This document shows, one piece after another, positions 44,206 through 52,663 of a stretch of 62,819 nt of DNA. Position numbers and translations under genes: made by a program. Within the stretch, counting starts at the first letter, position 1. Each line of letters starts with the position of its first letter. This DNA is from an uncultured Eubacteriales bacterium. GTDB lineage: Bacteria; Bacillota; Clostridia; Monoglobales; Monoglobaceae. Below the pieces are notes generated by a model. That model worked only from the letters and a program-made list of their open reading frames with translations, searched no databases and was not told the DNA's origin. The stretch spans positions 1 through 62,819 of the forward strand of contig CAJKNM010000003.1 in assembly GCA_905201285.1 (NCBI GenBank), given 5' to 3'.

Positions 44206-44949
44206 TTATTTAAGCGATCTGTCTCCGTCGCCGTCAATCATAAAAGTAAGTTCCTTTGCATCCTGGTGGATTTTGCCCGCGTCTGAAATCGGCCAGAAAC
44301 GGAATACCGCGCCGCCCATAATCTCATCTGTCGGGATAGGCCCGAGTTCTCGGCTGTCCTTACTGTTATTTCTGTTATCACCCATTGCAAAGACATATCC
44401 CGGCTGAATAACAATCGGCGAATTCTTGCTGTATTCACCCTTTGATATAAGTGACTTTATATATGAACCCATAAGCTGAGTCTTTTCTTTTATATAATCC
44501 TCTTCAAGAAGCTCATTGTTTACATAAACGTCACCGTTATTAAAATCAATATACACCGTATCACCCTCTGTCGCGATAACACGCTTTACATAAGGACGGT
44601 GAGGGTCTGTCGCAGGTCTGAAAATAATGATGTCGCCTTTTTCGGGTTTATAAAACATCCTGTTTACATAAAGTCTGTCATTATTGTGAAGGCTCGGTTC
44701 CATCGACTGACCCTGAACCTTTACAAGAGTGAATACATAATTTCTGACAACAAGTGCGATAACAACCGCCACAACAATCGCAATCACCCAATCACGCAGC
44801 TCCTTCGCCCAATTTGTTCCTGCGGCCGCGGCATCTCCGCCGCCGACCTCCGCATTCTTTATCTCAACATCATCTTTATCGTTACTTTCATTAATATTCT
44901 CATTGTTTTTCAAGTTTTCTTTATTTTTATCGGAATCTTCAAAAGCCAT
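44206..44949 (-). CDS. lepB: signal peptidase I
   Basis: Membrane protease that removes signal peptides, using a Ser-Lys dyad. 247 residues. A long Asn/Asp/Glu/Lys-rich cytosolic N-terminus (1-48) precedes one membrane helix (about 50-70); then the catalytic serine in VQGQSMEPSLHNND (about 78) and lysine in PYVKRVIATEGDTV (about 119), with the closing motif FAMGDNRNNSKDSRELG. The extended acidic N-terminus is unusual but not unique in Clostridia. Confidence 0.95.
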   Translation of the reverse strand: MAFEDSDKNKENLKNNENINESNDKDDVEIKNAEVGGGDAAAAGTNWAKELRDWVIAIVVAVVIALVVRNYVFTLVKVQGQSMEPSLHNNDRLYVNRMFYKPEKGDIIIFRPATDPHRPYVKRVIATEGDTVYIDFNNGDVYVNNELLEEDYIKEKTQLMGSYIKSLISKGEYSKNSPIVIQPGYVFAMGDNRNNSKDSRELGPIPTDEIMGGAVFRFWPISDAGKIHQDAKELTFMIDGDGDRSLK

Positions 44950-45004
44950 CTATCATCGAACCTTTCTTTATTTAGTTTGAGTAACGCTGAAATATGTACC
45001 TTAG

Positions 45005-45039
45005 AAAAAAGTGATGATTATAATTAATATAACCATCAC
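45005..45039 (-). terminator. intrinsic terminator after rplS
   Basis: Minus strand GTGATGGTTATA, 5-base loop and TATAATCATCAC pair through 12 bp with one G-U, followed by TTTTTTCT. rplS is therefore largely separated from lepB. Confidence 0.88.
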
Positions 45040-45053
45040 CGTAATCCTGCTTA

Positions 45054-45395
45054 TTAAAGCTTTTCTTTAACTTTAGCTGCCTTACCGACTCTATCACGGA
45101 GATAGTAGAGCTTAGCGCGGCGAACGCGGCCGTGTCTGACAATCTCAATGCGGTCAATTTTCGGAGAGTTAACCGGGAAGGTTCTCTCAACTCCAACGCC
45201 GTAGGATACACGTCTAACCGTAAATGTCTCCTGAATACCGCCGTGGTTCTTCTTGATGATTGTACCTTCAAACATCTGAACTCTTTCTCTGTTACCCTCT
45301 TTTACCTTAACGTAAACACGAACTGTGTCACCGATTTTAAGGTCAGGCAGGTCTGTTCTGATCTGTTCCTGTGTGATTTGCTGTAAAATATCCAT
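45054..45395 (-). CDS. rplS: 50S ribosomal protein L19
   Basis: Component of the 50S subunit at the 30S interface. 113 residues from the ATG at 45395, preceded by AAAGGAA. The frame continues 38 codons upstream through the leader RNA, but the L19 N-terminus and ribosome site fix the start. Blocks GDTVRVYVKVKEGNRERVQ (about 24-42), GVGVERTFPVNSP and GRVRRAKLYYLRDR are diagnostic. Confidence 0.97.
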   Translation of the reverse strand: MDILQQITQEQIRTDLPDLKIGDTVRVYVKVKEGNRERVQMFEGTIIKKNHGGIQETFTVRRVSYGVGVERTFPVNSPKIDRIEIVRHGRVRRAKLYYLRDRVGKAAKVKEKL

Positions 45396-45416
45396 TTTTA
45401 CAATTCCTTTCTTTCT

Positions 45417-45455
45417 CAGATATTCTTGCTCAATAAAAAGCAGAGGACTATCCAT
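45417..45455 (-). ncRNA. candidate L19 leader RNA element
   Basis: In the rplS 5-prime leader the minus strand reads GATAGTCCTCTGCT, a U-rich loop and AGCAAGAATATC. The outer arms GATA/TATC and inner arms TGCT/AGCA give two short helices separated by an internal loop. Position and pattern agree with the autoregulatory L19 leader described for low-GC Gram-positive bacteria (L19_leader family). The match is from memory, not a covariance search. Confidence 0.55.
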
Positions 45456-45468
45456 ATTCAACTTGTAT

Positions 45469-45497
45469 ATTTTAGCATAGTTTCTTTCATAATGCAA
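45469..45497 (-). promoter_or_regulatory. sigma-A promoter of rplS
   Basis: Minus strand TTGCAT, 17-base spacer, TAAAAT, about 75-100 bases before the L19 start, with the leader element in between. Confidence 0.65.
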
Positions 45498-45555
45498 GTG
45501 TTTTTTCAAAATTTATCAAAAATTTATTATTCATTTGATTATTTTCTTCTATATT

Positions 45556-46482
45556 TTAATTATTTTCTTCTATATCTATTATACCGCTTACGAATTCATG
45601 CGGGTCAAACGGCTCAATGTCATCTATTCCCTCACCCACTCCGACAAGCTTAACGGGAATATCATACTCGTTCTTAATCGCAAAGGTTATGCCGCCCTTT
45701 GCCGTTCCGTCAAGCTTAGTCAAAATTATTCCGGTAATATCCGCCGCCTCTTTAAACTCCTTTGCCTGCTGAACGGCGTTCTGACCCGTTGTTGCATCAA
45801 GAACCAAAAGGATTTCCTTTCCGCTGTCCGGAAGCTCACGGTCTAAAATCTTGTAAATCTTTTTAAGCTCCTCCATCAGATTCTTCTTATTATGAAGTCT
45901 GCCCGCCGTATCACAGAGCAGGACATCCACATACTTACCCTTGCAGGCGTTTACCGCGTCATACACAACCGCTGCCGGGTCTGAACCCTCCTGCTGTTTT
46001 ATGAGCCTTACATCCGCACGCTCTGCCCATACCTCAAGCTGTTCAATCGCCGCGGCACGGAAGGTATCCGCCGCCGCAATCATAACGGTCTTTCCCTGTT
46101 TTTTATACATATTTGCAAGTTTCCCTATTGATGTGGTTTTTCCCACACCGTTTACGCCTATTACCATAATTACCGCCGGAAGTCCGTAGACGTTCATCTT
46201 GCTGTCGGCTCCGTCGGTTAAAATTCCTTCAAGAATATCAGCAAGCTCACTTTTCAGCTTCTCGCTGTCTGTTATATGTTTAGCCGACGCCGCCTCGCGC
46301 AGACGCTCTATTATTTCCATAGAAGTATTTACTCCGAGGTCGGCGGTGATGAGCGCTTCCTCAAGCTCATCAAACAATTCGTCATCGACCTTTCGGAATG
46401 TCTTCATCACGTTTTCGATTTTTTCATTAATAGAAGTTTTTGTCTTGCTCAGGCTCTCTTTGAGCTTGCTGAAAAATGCCAT
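45556..46482 (-). CDS. ftsY: signal recognition particle receptor FtsY
   Basis: SRP GTPase that receives ribosome-nascent chain complexes at the membrane. 308 residues. N domain helices (about 1-90), then the G domain with IGVNGVGKTTSIGKLA (about 107-122), DTFRAAAIEQL, DTAGRLHNKKNLM and TKLDGTAKGG. It lacks the long acidic A domain of E. coli, as usual in Firmicutes. The ATG at 46482 has AAGGAG before it; the longer frame upstream does not. The last codons and the following bases contain a short tandem duplication of GAAGAAAATAAT. Confidence 0.95.
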   Translation of the reverse strand: MAFFSKLKESLSKTKTSINEKIENVMKTFRKVDDELFDELEEALITADLGVNTSMEIIERLREAASAKHITDSEKLKSELADILEGILTDGADSKMNVYGLPAVIMVIGVNGVGKTTSIGKLANMYKKQGKTVMIAAADTFRAAAIEQLEVWAERADVRLIKQQEGSDPAAVVYDAVNACKGKYVDVLLCDTAGRLHNKKNLMEELKKIYKILDRELPDSGKEILLVLDATTGQNAVQQAKEFKEAADITGIILTKLDGTAKGGITFAIKNEYDIPVKLVGVGEGIDDIEPFDPHEFVSGIIDIEENN

Positions 46483-46579
46483 AATAATCTCCTTATCAGC
46501 CGCCCCGCTCCGGCACAAATATTAATGAAGCTTCTCTTATCCGCAGGGTAAGGAATGATAAGAGCTTCCCACACAACAT

Positions 46580-46608
46580 ATTATGCCATAGTTTGGGGAT
46601 TTCGTCAA
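46580..46608 (-). promoter_or_regulatory. sigma-A promoter of ftsY
   Basis: Minus strand TTGACG, 17-base spacer, CATAAT. The roughly 90-base leader holds a hairpin built from CTCTTATC and GATAAGAG. Confidence 0.6.
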
Positions 46609-46658
46609 GTATTAATATTTTTAACCTTATGGATGATAATTTTTTACACATTTTGAAT

Positions 46659-46723
46659 AATAAATTTAATTTATTAAATGGAGTCAATGAAATATAATAA
46701 AGAAAAACGACGAACGAAGTCGT
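46659..46723 (+). promoter_or_regulatory. probable control region of the mgl operon
   Basis: A TATAAT at 46693-46698 has no recognisable -35 at the right distance; instead the exact palindrome AATAAATT-T-AATTTATT (46659-46675) occupies that place, which suggests an activator-dependent promoter. A short ACGAC/GTCGT hairpin (46707-46723) follows in the leader. The AraC-type regulator downstream (51050) is a candidate activator. No convincing catabolite (CRE) site was found. Confidence 0.4.
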
Positions 46724-46744
46724 AAATTCAAGGAGGATAACAAA

Positions 46745-47845
46745 ATGAAAATCAAGAAAATCTTAACGGCTGTTTTAGCTATCACATTGGCAGTAGGTCT
46801 CACCGCTTGCGGAAGCAAATCCGGCTCAAGCTCAAACGGCGGGAATTCGGAAAACGCAAAGAAAGGCGAAGTATCCGTATTCTATTACACCTACAGTGAC
46901 ACCTACATTTCAAGCGTTCGTTCGGCAATGGACAAGCTTTTAACCGATGGCGGTTATAAGTTCCAAAACTATGATGCAAACGGAAACCAGACAACTCAGA
47001 CCGAGCAGGTAACAACCGCTCTTGCCAAAGGCTCTAAGCTTCTTGTGGTAAACGTAGTTGACACCGGTTCAAACGATGCGGCACAGAACATCATCAACCT
47101 TGCTAAGGAACAGGACGTTCCGGTAATCTTCTTCAACCGTTCGGTTGATGAGTCGGTAGTAAGCAGCTATGAAAAATGTGTTTTCGTAGGAACCGACTAT
47201 GAAATGGCAGGGCATATGCAGGGCGAAATGATAGGAAAGTATCTGACAGAAAACTTTGACAAGGTTGACTTAAACGGCGACGGAAAAATCAGCTATGTTG
47301 TTTTCAAGGGTCAGGAAGGTAATATGGAAGCAATAGCCCGCACCAAGTTTGGTGTTGAGGATGCAAACACCGTTCTTAAAAATGCCGGCAAGTCGGAGCT
47401 TGTATTCTATGATCCGTCAAACAGCAACAAATACCTGGTTGACCAGAACGGTCAGTGGTCATCAGCCGCTGCAACAGACTATATGAGCACGATTCTTGCT
47501 CAGTACAGCGAAGCAAACAAAAATATGGTTGAGCTTGTAATAGCAAACAATGACGAAATGGCTCTCGGCGCAATCTCAGGCCTTCAGGCGGCAGGCTATA
47601 ACAACGGAAACGGAAAGAGCATCCCCGTATTCGGAATCGATGCAACCGACGCAGCAAAGGAAGCAATCTCAAAGGGCAATATGGTAGGTACCATCAAGCA
47701 GGACGCAGACGGAATGGCTTCGGCAATCACCACAATCGGCGCAAACTTCTTTGACAACAAGACTCCTCTCGACGGAATCAACAGTGATGAAATCGTAGGA
47801 AACTGGAGAGTAAACATTCCGTACTCAACTTATACGGGTAAATAA
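46745..47845 (+). CDS. mglB: galactose/methyl-galactoside-type ABC transporter substrate-binding lipoprotein
   Basis: Extracellular sugar receptor of the importer encoded by the next two genes. 366 residues: a lipoprotein signal with lipobox VGLTACGS (cysteine about residue 22), a Ser/Asn-rich linker, then a class I periplasmic-binding fold (EVSVFYYTYSDTYISSVR). The calcium loop DLNGDGKISYVVF (about residue 178-190) is diagnostic for glucose/galactose-binding MglB. AAGGAGG precedes the ATG. The exact sugar (galactose, glucose or another hexose) cannot be fixed. Confidence 0.92.
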   Translation: MKIKKILTAVLAITLAVGLTACGSKSGSSSNGGNSENAKKGEVSVFYYTYSDTYISSVRSAMDKLLTDGGYKFQNYDANGNQTTQTEQVTTALAKGSKLLVVNVVDTGSNDAAQNIINLAKEQDVPVIFFNRSVDESVVSSYEKCVFVGTDYEMAGHMQGEMIGKYLTENFDKVDLNGDGKISYVVFKGQEGNMEAIARTKFGVEDANTVLKNAGKSELVFYDPSNSNKYLVDQNGQWSSAAATDYMSTILAQYSEANKNMVELVIANNDEMALGAISGLQAAGYNNGNGKSIPVFGIDATDAAKEAISKGNMVGTIKQDADGMASAITTIGANFFDNKTPLDGINSDEIVGNWRVNIPYSTYTGK

Positions 47846-47875
47846 AATATTCTTATACGAAACGGGGTACAGGCT

Positions 47876-49420
47876 ATGAATACCAATACAAAAAACAACA
47901 ACGAAGTCAGCAAGACTTCAAAAAAGCCGGTTCTCCTCAAAATGGAGAATATAGAAAAATCCTTCCCCGGCGTAAAGGCGCTTGACAAGGTAAACCTCAC
48001 CGTTAAGGCGGGAACGGTTCACGCGCTGATGGGCGAAAACGGTGCCGGAAAATCGACCTTGATGAAATGCCTCTTCGGCGTATATAACAAGGATTCGGGA
48101 AGCATTTTCTTAGACGGCAAAGAGGTAAACTTTAAAAACTCAAAGGACGCGCTTGAAAACGGCGTTGCGATGGTTCACCAGGAACTCAACCAGGCTCTCA
48201 AGCGCAATGTAATGGATAATATGTGGCTCGGCCGCTTTCCGACCGTGGCACCCGGGATTCCCATTACAAGTGAAAAGAAAATGTACAAGGCGACAAAAGA
48301 AATTTTTGATAAGCTTGACCTTAACGTAAACCCCAAAACGATTATGAGTACTATGCCGGTATCTCAACGTCAGATGGTTGAAATTGCCAAAGCCGTGTCA
48401 TACAACGCAAAGGTAATCGTATTTGACGAGCCGACCTCCTCTCTTACCGAGGAGGAGGTCGAGCACCTCTTTAAGATAATCAATATGCTTCGCGATCAGG
48501 GCTGTGCCATTATATATATCTCTCACAAAATGGCTGAAATCCTGCGTATATCCGATGAGGTTACAATTATGCGTGACGGTAAATGGATAGCAACTAAGGA
48601 AGCAAAGGACTTGACGACAGATGAGATTATCAAGCTGATGGTCGGAAGAGAGCTTACTAACATCTATCCGCCAAAGGTAAACAAAATCGGTGGCGTTCTT
48701 CTCAAGGTAGATAATCTGACGGCTGAGTATTCAAAGCTTCGCGACGTATCGTTTGTTGCCCGCCGGGGCGAGATAATCGGCGTTGCCGGTCTTGACGGCT
48801 CGGGCCGAACAGAGCTCCTCGAAAACCTATTCGGTATCGCCACAAAAAAGAGCGGCACAATAACGCTTAACGGAAAGCGTATCAAAAATTCAAGCGCTGT
48901 CGAATCGATTAAGAACGGATTTGCGCTTCTGACCGAGGAAAGACGAACAACGGGTATTTTCGGAATCCTCAACATACGCGACAACACGACGATTTCAAGT
49001 CTTGACACCTGCAAGACCGGCCCGTTTTTAAGCAAAAAGAAGCTCATTAAAAATACGGACTGGTGCATAAAAGCGATGAGGGTCAAGACCCCCACACAAG
49101 AGACGAAGATACGAACTCTGTCAGGCGGTAACCAACAGAAGGTCATATTGGGACGCTGGCTTCTGACCGACCCGACCGTTCTTCTTCTCGATGAGCCTAC
49201 AAGAGGTATCGATGTCGGTGCAAAGTACGAAATTTATCAGCTTATTATCGACCTTGCCGAAAAGGGCAAAACGGTAATAATGGTATCATCTGAAATGCCC
49301 GAACTTCTCGGCGTGTGCGACCGCATACTTGTTATGTCAGGCGGGCGTCTTGCCGGCGAGGTAGACGCGGCAAAGACAACCCAGGAAGAAATAATGGCAC
49401 TCGCCGCGAAATTTGCATAA
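47876..49420 (+). CDS. mglA: sugar ABC transporter ATP-binding protein, two domains
   Basis: Energises sugar uptake. 514 residues in two fused ABC domains. Domain 1 has Walker A GENGAGKSTLM (about 55-65), signature-like VSQRQMVEIAKA and Walker B VIVFDEPTSSL. Domain 2 has the degenerate P-loop GLDGSGRTELLENLFG (about 306) typical of this class, signature LSGGNQQKVILGRWL and LLLDEPTRGIDVG. This tandem layout is that of the MglA/RbsA/XylG group. Confidence 0.95.
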   Translation: MNTNTKNNNEVSKTSKKPVLLKMENIEKSFPGVKALDKVNLTVKAGTVHALMGENGAGKSTLMKCLFGVYNKDSGSIFLDGKEVNFKNSKDALENGVAMVHQELNQALKRNVMDNMWLGRFPTVAPGIPITSEKKMYKATKEIFDKLDLNVNPKTIMSTMPVSQRQMVEIAKAVSYNAKVIVFDEPTSSLTEEEVEHLFKIINMLRDQGCAIIYISHKMAEILRISDEVTIMRDGKWIATKEAKDLTTDEIIKLMVGRELTNIYPPKVNKIGGVLLKVDNLTAEYSKLRDVSFVARRGEIIGVAGLDGSGRTELLENLFGIATKKSGTITLNGKRIKNSSAVESIKNGFALLTEERRTTGIFGILNIRDNTTISSLDTCKTGPFLSKKKLIKNTDWCIKAMRVKTPTQETKIRTLSGGNQQKVILGRWLLTDPTVLLLDEPTRGIDVGAKYEIYQLIIDLAEKGKTVIMVSSEMPELLGVCDRILVMSGGRLAGEVDAAKTTQEEIMALAAKFA

Positions 49421-49461
49421 TCCAAACAAATGAACAAGAATGAACAAGGAGGAAAATAAAA

Positions 49462-50547
49462 ATGTCTGCTGCAACGCAAAATAGCAAAAACCGCTTGTCG
49501 GCAAGCATCGAGGCTTTTAAGGCAAAGTCCGGCGCTGACAAGCGCAGAGCAATCGCAGATATGCTCTTTAACAATGCAATGTATATAATCATATTAATCG
49601 CTGTAATTTATATCGCAATACGGGTTCCGGAATTTATTTCCACCTCTTCTATAGTGAATATCGTATCGCTGACCGCGGCTAAGCTTCCGATCGCACTCGG
49701 TATAGCAGGCGCAATCGTTTTAACCGGTACCGATATTTCAGCCGGCCGATGTGTAGGTCTTACCGCGTGTATTGCCGCGTCTCTTCTTCAGATGAGCGGC
49801 TATGCGAACAAGATCTTCCCGAATATCGGCGTAACTCCGCTCTGGATGGTACTTCTGGCAGTCATAGCAGTCGGTGCGGCGATAGGCTTTGTAAACGGCT
49901 TCTTTGTAGCTAAATTCAAGCTTCATCCGTTTATCGTTACTCTCTCCACACAGCTTATCGTCTTTGGCCTTGTACTTATGTACCTTATGATTGGCGGAAA
50001 CAACGGTCAGACTCTCTCGGGTCTTGACTCCTCCTACACCGATTTGGTCAGAGGAACGCTGTTTAAGGTCGGCGGAGTATCGGTTCCGAAGTATGTTCTG
50101 TACTCCATTATCCTAACGGGAATAATGTGGGTTATCTGGAACAAAACCAAGTTCGGCAAGAATATGTTTGCCGTTGGTTCAAACGAAGAGGCTGCCAATG
50201 TATCGGGTGTAAACGTATTCTGGACAATCGTTATGGTGTTTGTCTTAGCCGGTGCAATGTACGGTATTACAGGATTTATTGAAGGAGCCCGTATTGCTTC
50301 TTGTTCAGCCAACACCGGTCTTAACTATGAATCAGACGCAATAGCGGCGTGCGTTATCGGCGGCGTTTCGTTTGTCGGCGGTACCGGTAAGATAAGCGGC
50401 ATAGTAATCGGCGTATTCCTTTTACAGATTATCTTTGTCGGCCTTAACTTCCTCTCTGTTGACGCGAATATGCTGTATGTAATCAAGGGTCTTATCATCC
50501 TTGTTGCCTGCGCAATAGATATGCGCAAGTATCTGGCAAGAAAATAA
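49462..50547 (+). CDS. mglC: sugar ABC transporter permease
   Basis: Membrane pore of the importer, 361 residues with about ten helices. The N-terminus is a 50-residue cytosolic extension. Family features: GTDISAGRCVGLTACIAA (about 93), the EAA-like stretch GSNEEAANVSGVNV (about 235) and VIGGVSFVGGTGKISG (about 297). AAGGAGG lies before the ATG. Gaps of 30-41 bases link mglB, mglA and mglC in one transcript. Confidence 0.95.
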   Translation: MSAATQNSKNRLSASIEAFKAKSGADKRRAIADMLFNNAMYIIILIAVIYIAIRVPEFISTSSIVNIVSLTAAKLPIALGIAGAIVLTGTDISAGRCVGLTACIAASLLQMSGYANKIFPNIGVTPLWMVLLAVIAVGAAIGFVNGFFVAKFKLHPFIVTLSTQLIVFGLVLMYLMIGGNNGQTLSGLDSSYTDLVRGTLFKVGGVSVPKYVLYSIILTGIMWVIWNKTKFGKNMFAVGSNEEAANVSGVNVFWTIVMVFVLAGAMYGITGFIEGARIASCSANTGLNYESDAIAACVIGGVSFVGGTGKISGIVIGVFLLQIIFVGLNFLSVDANMLYVIKGLIILVACAIDMRKYLARK

Positions 50548-50570
50548 ATTTTAACGGAGTGTGAAATACT

Positions 50571-50927
50571 ATGGATAATAATGCTGTTACACCCCGCCGA
50601 AGCGGCGGACTGTACGCAAGGGTTAATATGTCGGTTAAATCAGCTAATATTATGGTCATATCTCTTCTTGCTCTTCTTATTATCGCTTCGGTTTTTATCG
50701 TTAAACACAGCGGTTTTACGATAAAATTCGACACGGACGGCGGTTCGCATATTGAATCGGTAAGGGCGATGTACTCTGATACGCTCAGTCCCGAAACCCC
50801 GGTAAAGGAAGGCTTCAGCTTCACCGGTTGGTATACCGACCGCGACTGTACCCAAAGTTGGGAGCCTGAGACGGAGCCGATAACCGGAAGTATGACACTT
50901 TATGCCGGTTGGGAAAAATCCGAGTAA
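50571..50927 (+). CDS. small membrane-anchored InlB-type B-repeat protein
   Basis: A 118-residue protein: polar N-terminus (1-24), one membrane helix (about 25-44, ANIMVISLLALLIIASVFIV), and an outward beta-grasp InlB B-repeat (about 50-115: FTIKFDTDGGSHIES, EGFSFTGWYTDRDC, LYAGWEKSE). B-repeats are adhesin or spacer domains normally found in large wall proteins; a single repeat on a membrane anchor inside a sugar-transport operon is unusual. It follows mglC by 23 bases. It may modulate the transporter or the neighbouring sensor kinase; function unknown. Confidence 0.75.
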   Translation: MDNNAVTPRRSGGLYARVNMSVKSANIMVISLLALLIIASVFIVKHSGFTIKFDTDGGSHIESVRAMYSDTLSPETPVKEGFSFTGWYTDRDCTQSWEPETEPITGSMTLYAGWEKSE

Positions 50928-50974
50928 ACAAAAAGAACCGAAATTCACAGTATTCTCTCTTTAAAATAAAGTTG

Positions 50975-51003
50975 TTGATTTTCTCGGCATTTAATGATAT
51001 ACT
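50975..51003 (+). promoter_or_regulatory. sigma-A promoter for the two-component genes
   Basis: TTGATT (50975-50980), 17-base spacer and TATACT (50998-51003), 47 bases before the response-regulator ATG. It allows expression independent of mgl. Confidence 0.6.
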
Positions 51004-51049
51004 AACTATAAAAATTAGATTCTATCTCCAAATGTCGGGAGGATTAACG

Positions 51050-52663
51050 ATGAATTATACCGTTCTTGTCGTGGAAGACGAATATGAACAGCGCCGTGCG
51101 CTTATCGAAATGGTCGATTGGGCGGCCGCGGGTTTTGAGGTCATAGGTGAGGCCGAAAACGGCGTTGAAGCTCTCGATATTATCGAGGGCTTAGAGCCTG
51201 ACCTCATTCTTACCGATATAAAAATGCCGATGATTTCGGGTTTAGAGCTTGCCGCACGTGTACGCGAGCTTCGTCCTGCCACTCAGATTGTTATTTTAAG
51301 CGGCTATGACAGCTTTGAATATGCACGCACAGCCATAAATTATAATATAATAAGCTATCTGTTAAAGCCGATTTCTTCTTCTGAAATGTCAGAGAAGCTT
51401 TTCGAAATACACGAGAGAATGGACGAAAAATTGGGAAGCGTTATTGCCGTGCCGGATGCCGACACACAAAAACAGCTTCATAAGCTCTCAATTGAAAGAT
51501 TTTTGCTTCCGCTTATGCTCGGAAGCAACGAAGAACAACCTGATGATGAAGAGCTTGCACGCTGTGCGGAGGAACTCGGCATAATCAAGAAGGGCGCGCC
51601 CGAAGACGGAGCGACGCCCCGTTTTTGCGTTCTTATATCTAAGTTCAAGCAAATCGGCGGTTCCTCCTGCACCGGCAGGGAACATACCGACTTTATTGAT
51701 ACAGTCTTGTCTCACTATATCTATTCATTCAGCTTTATCGTCTACGGAAGGGTCGTCAGTCTTATAGTAACAAATGAGAAGGGCAAGCTTTCAAACATAC
51801 TTGAGCTTCCTCTGCGCGAAACCGTTCAAACGGCAAAACGAATGCTTAATCAGAGTTGTACAATCGGTGTGAGCCGTGAATTCACATCTCTTTCGGGCTG
51901 TGCAAGCGCATATTTTCAGGCGGTTACCGCACGCCGCTATACAAGCGACGGTGCGGGCGAGGTAAGATTTATTAACGACCAGGAGCGAAACCGCGAATTT
52001 GAAATCGACAGCCTTGAAAAATCGGTGTTAAAGCTTGAACAGCTTTTAAAGGTCGGTACGAATGACTCGCTTGAGGCGTTCGTAAACAGCTTTTTCGAGG
52101 GCAGCACCCCCGAAAACGCAAACCTTCTTGTTGTCCAGATAATCGCCACCGTATACAGCGTTGTCAGCAATGTCGCCGATGATAAATCAGACATTTTAAA
52201 ACAGCTGTCCACAAGTGCGATTTTTGCGCGTGTCACATCATACAACAGCGAAAGCGGTATGAAAAATGAGCTTATCTCATTCTGCAAAAACGCCAAGGAA
52301 ATTATAAATAACTCACAAAAACGCGAAAGCGAAATTCTTTGTGACAAGGTTATAGAAATAATTAATGACAGATACTCGGATGAACAGCTTTCTCTCGTCG
52401 GCATCAGCAACGAACTTGCGGTCAGCCCGAATTATCTCAGTGCGCTTATTAAAAAGACAAAAAAGAAAAACTATATCACGCTTCTTACCGAGCGCCGAAT
52501 GAAGGCTGCATATGATATGCTTGTCTGCTCAGATATGAAGGTGCTTGAGATAGCTCAGAAATGCGGCTATAGCGACCAACACTATTTCAGCTATAGCTTC
52601 AAAAAATTTTACGGTGACTCTCCGAATAAGGTAAGAACAACAAACAGAAAGGATTTGTTATAG
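51050..52663 (+). CDS. YesN-type response regulator with AraC DNA-binding domain
   Basis: A 537-residue regulator. Receiver domain (1-120) with acidic pocket VVEDEYEQRR, phospho-acceptor Asp in LILTDIKMPMISG (about 55) and lysine in SYLLKPISSSE. A middle domain of about 270 residues precedes the AraC helix-turn-helix pair at the C-terminus (about 435-530, ISNELAVSPNYLSALIKK, EIAQKCGYSDQHYFSYSFKK). Start at 51050 because GGGAGG lies before it; the longer frame upstream overlaps the previous gene. It pairs with the YesM-type kinase directly following. Confidence 0.93.
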   Translation: MNYTVLVVEDEYEQRRALIEMVDWAAAGFEVIGEAENGVEALDIIEGLEPDLILTDIKMPMISGLELAARVRELRPATQIVILSGYDSFEYARTAINYNIISYLLKPISSSEMSEKLFEIHERMDEKLGSVIAVPDADTQKQLHKLSIERFLLPLMLGSNEEQPDDEELARCAEELGIIKKGAPEDGATPRFCVLISKFKQIGGSSCTGREHTDFIDTVLSHYIYSFSFIVYGRVVSLIVTNEKGKLSNILELPLRETVQTAKRMLNQSCTIGVSREFTSLSGCASAYFQAVTARRYTSDGAGEVRFINDQERNREFEIDSLEKSVLKLEQLLKVGTNDSLEAFVNSFFEGSTPENANLLVVQIIATVYSVVSNVADDKSDILKQLSTSAIFARVTSYNSESGMKNELISFCKNAKEIINNSQKRESEILCDKVIEIINDRYSDEQLSLVGISNELAVSPNYLSALIKKTKKKNYITLLTERRMKAAYDMLVCSDMKVLEIAQKCGYSDQHYFSYSFKKFYGDSPNKVRTTNRKDLL

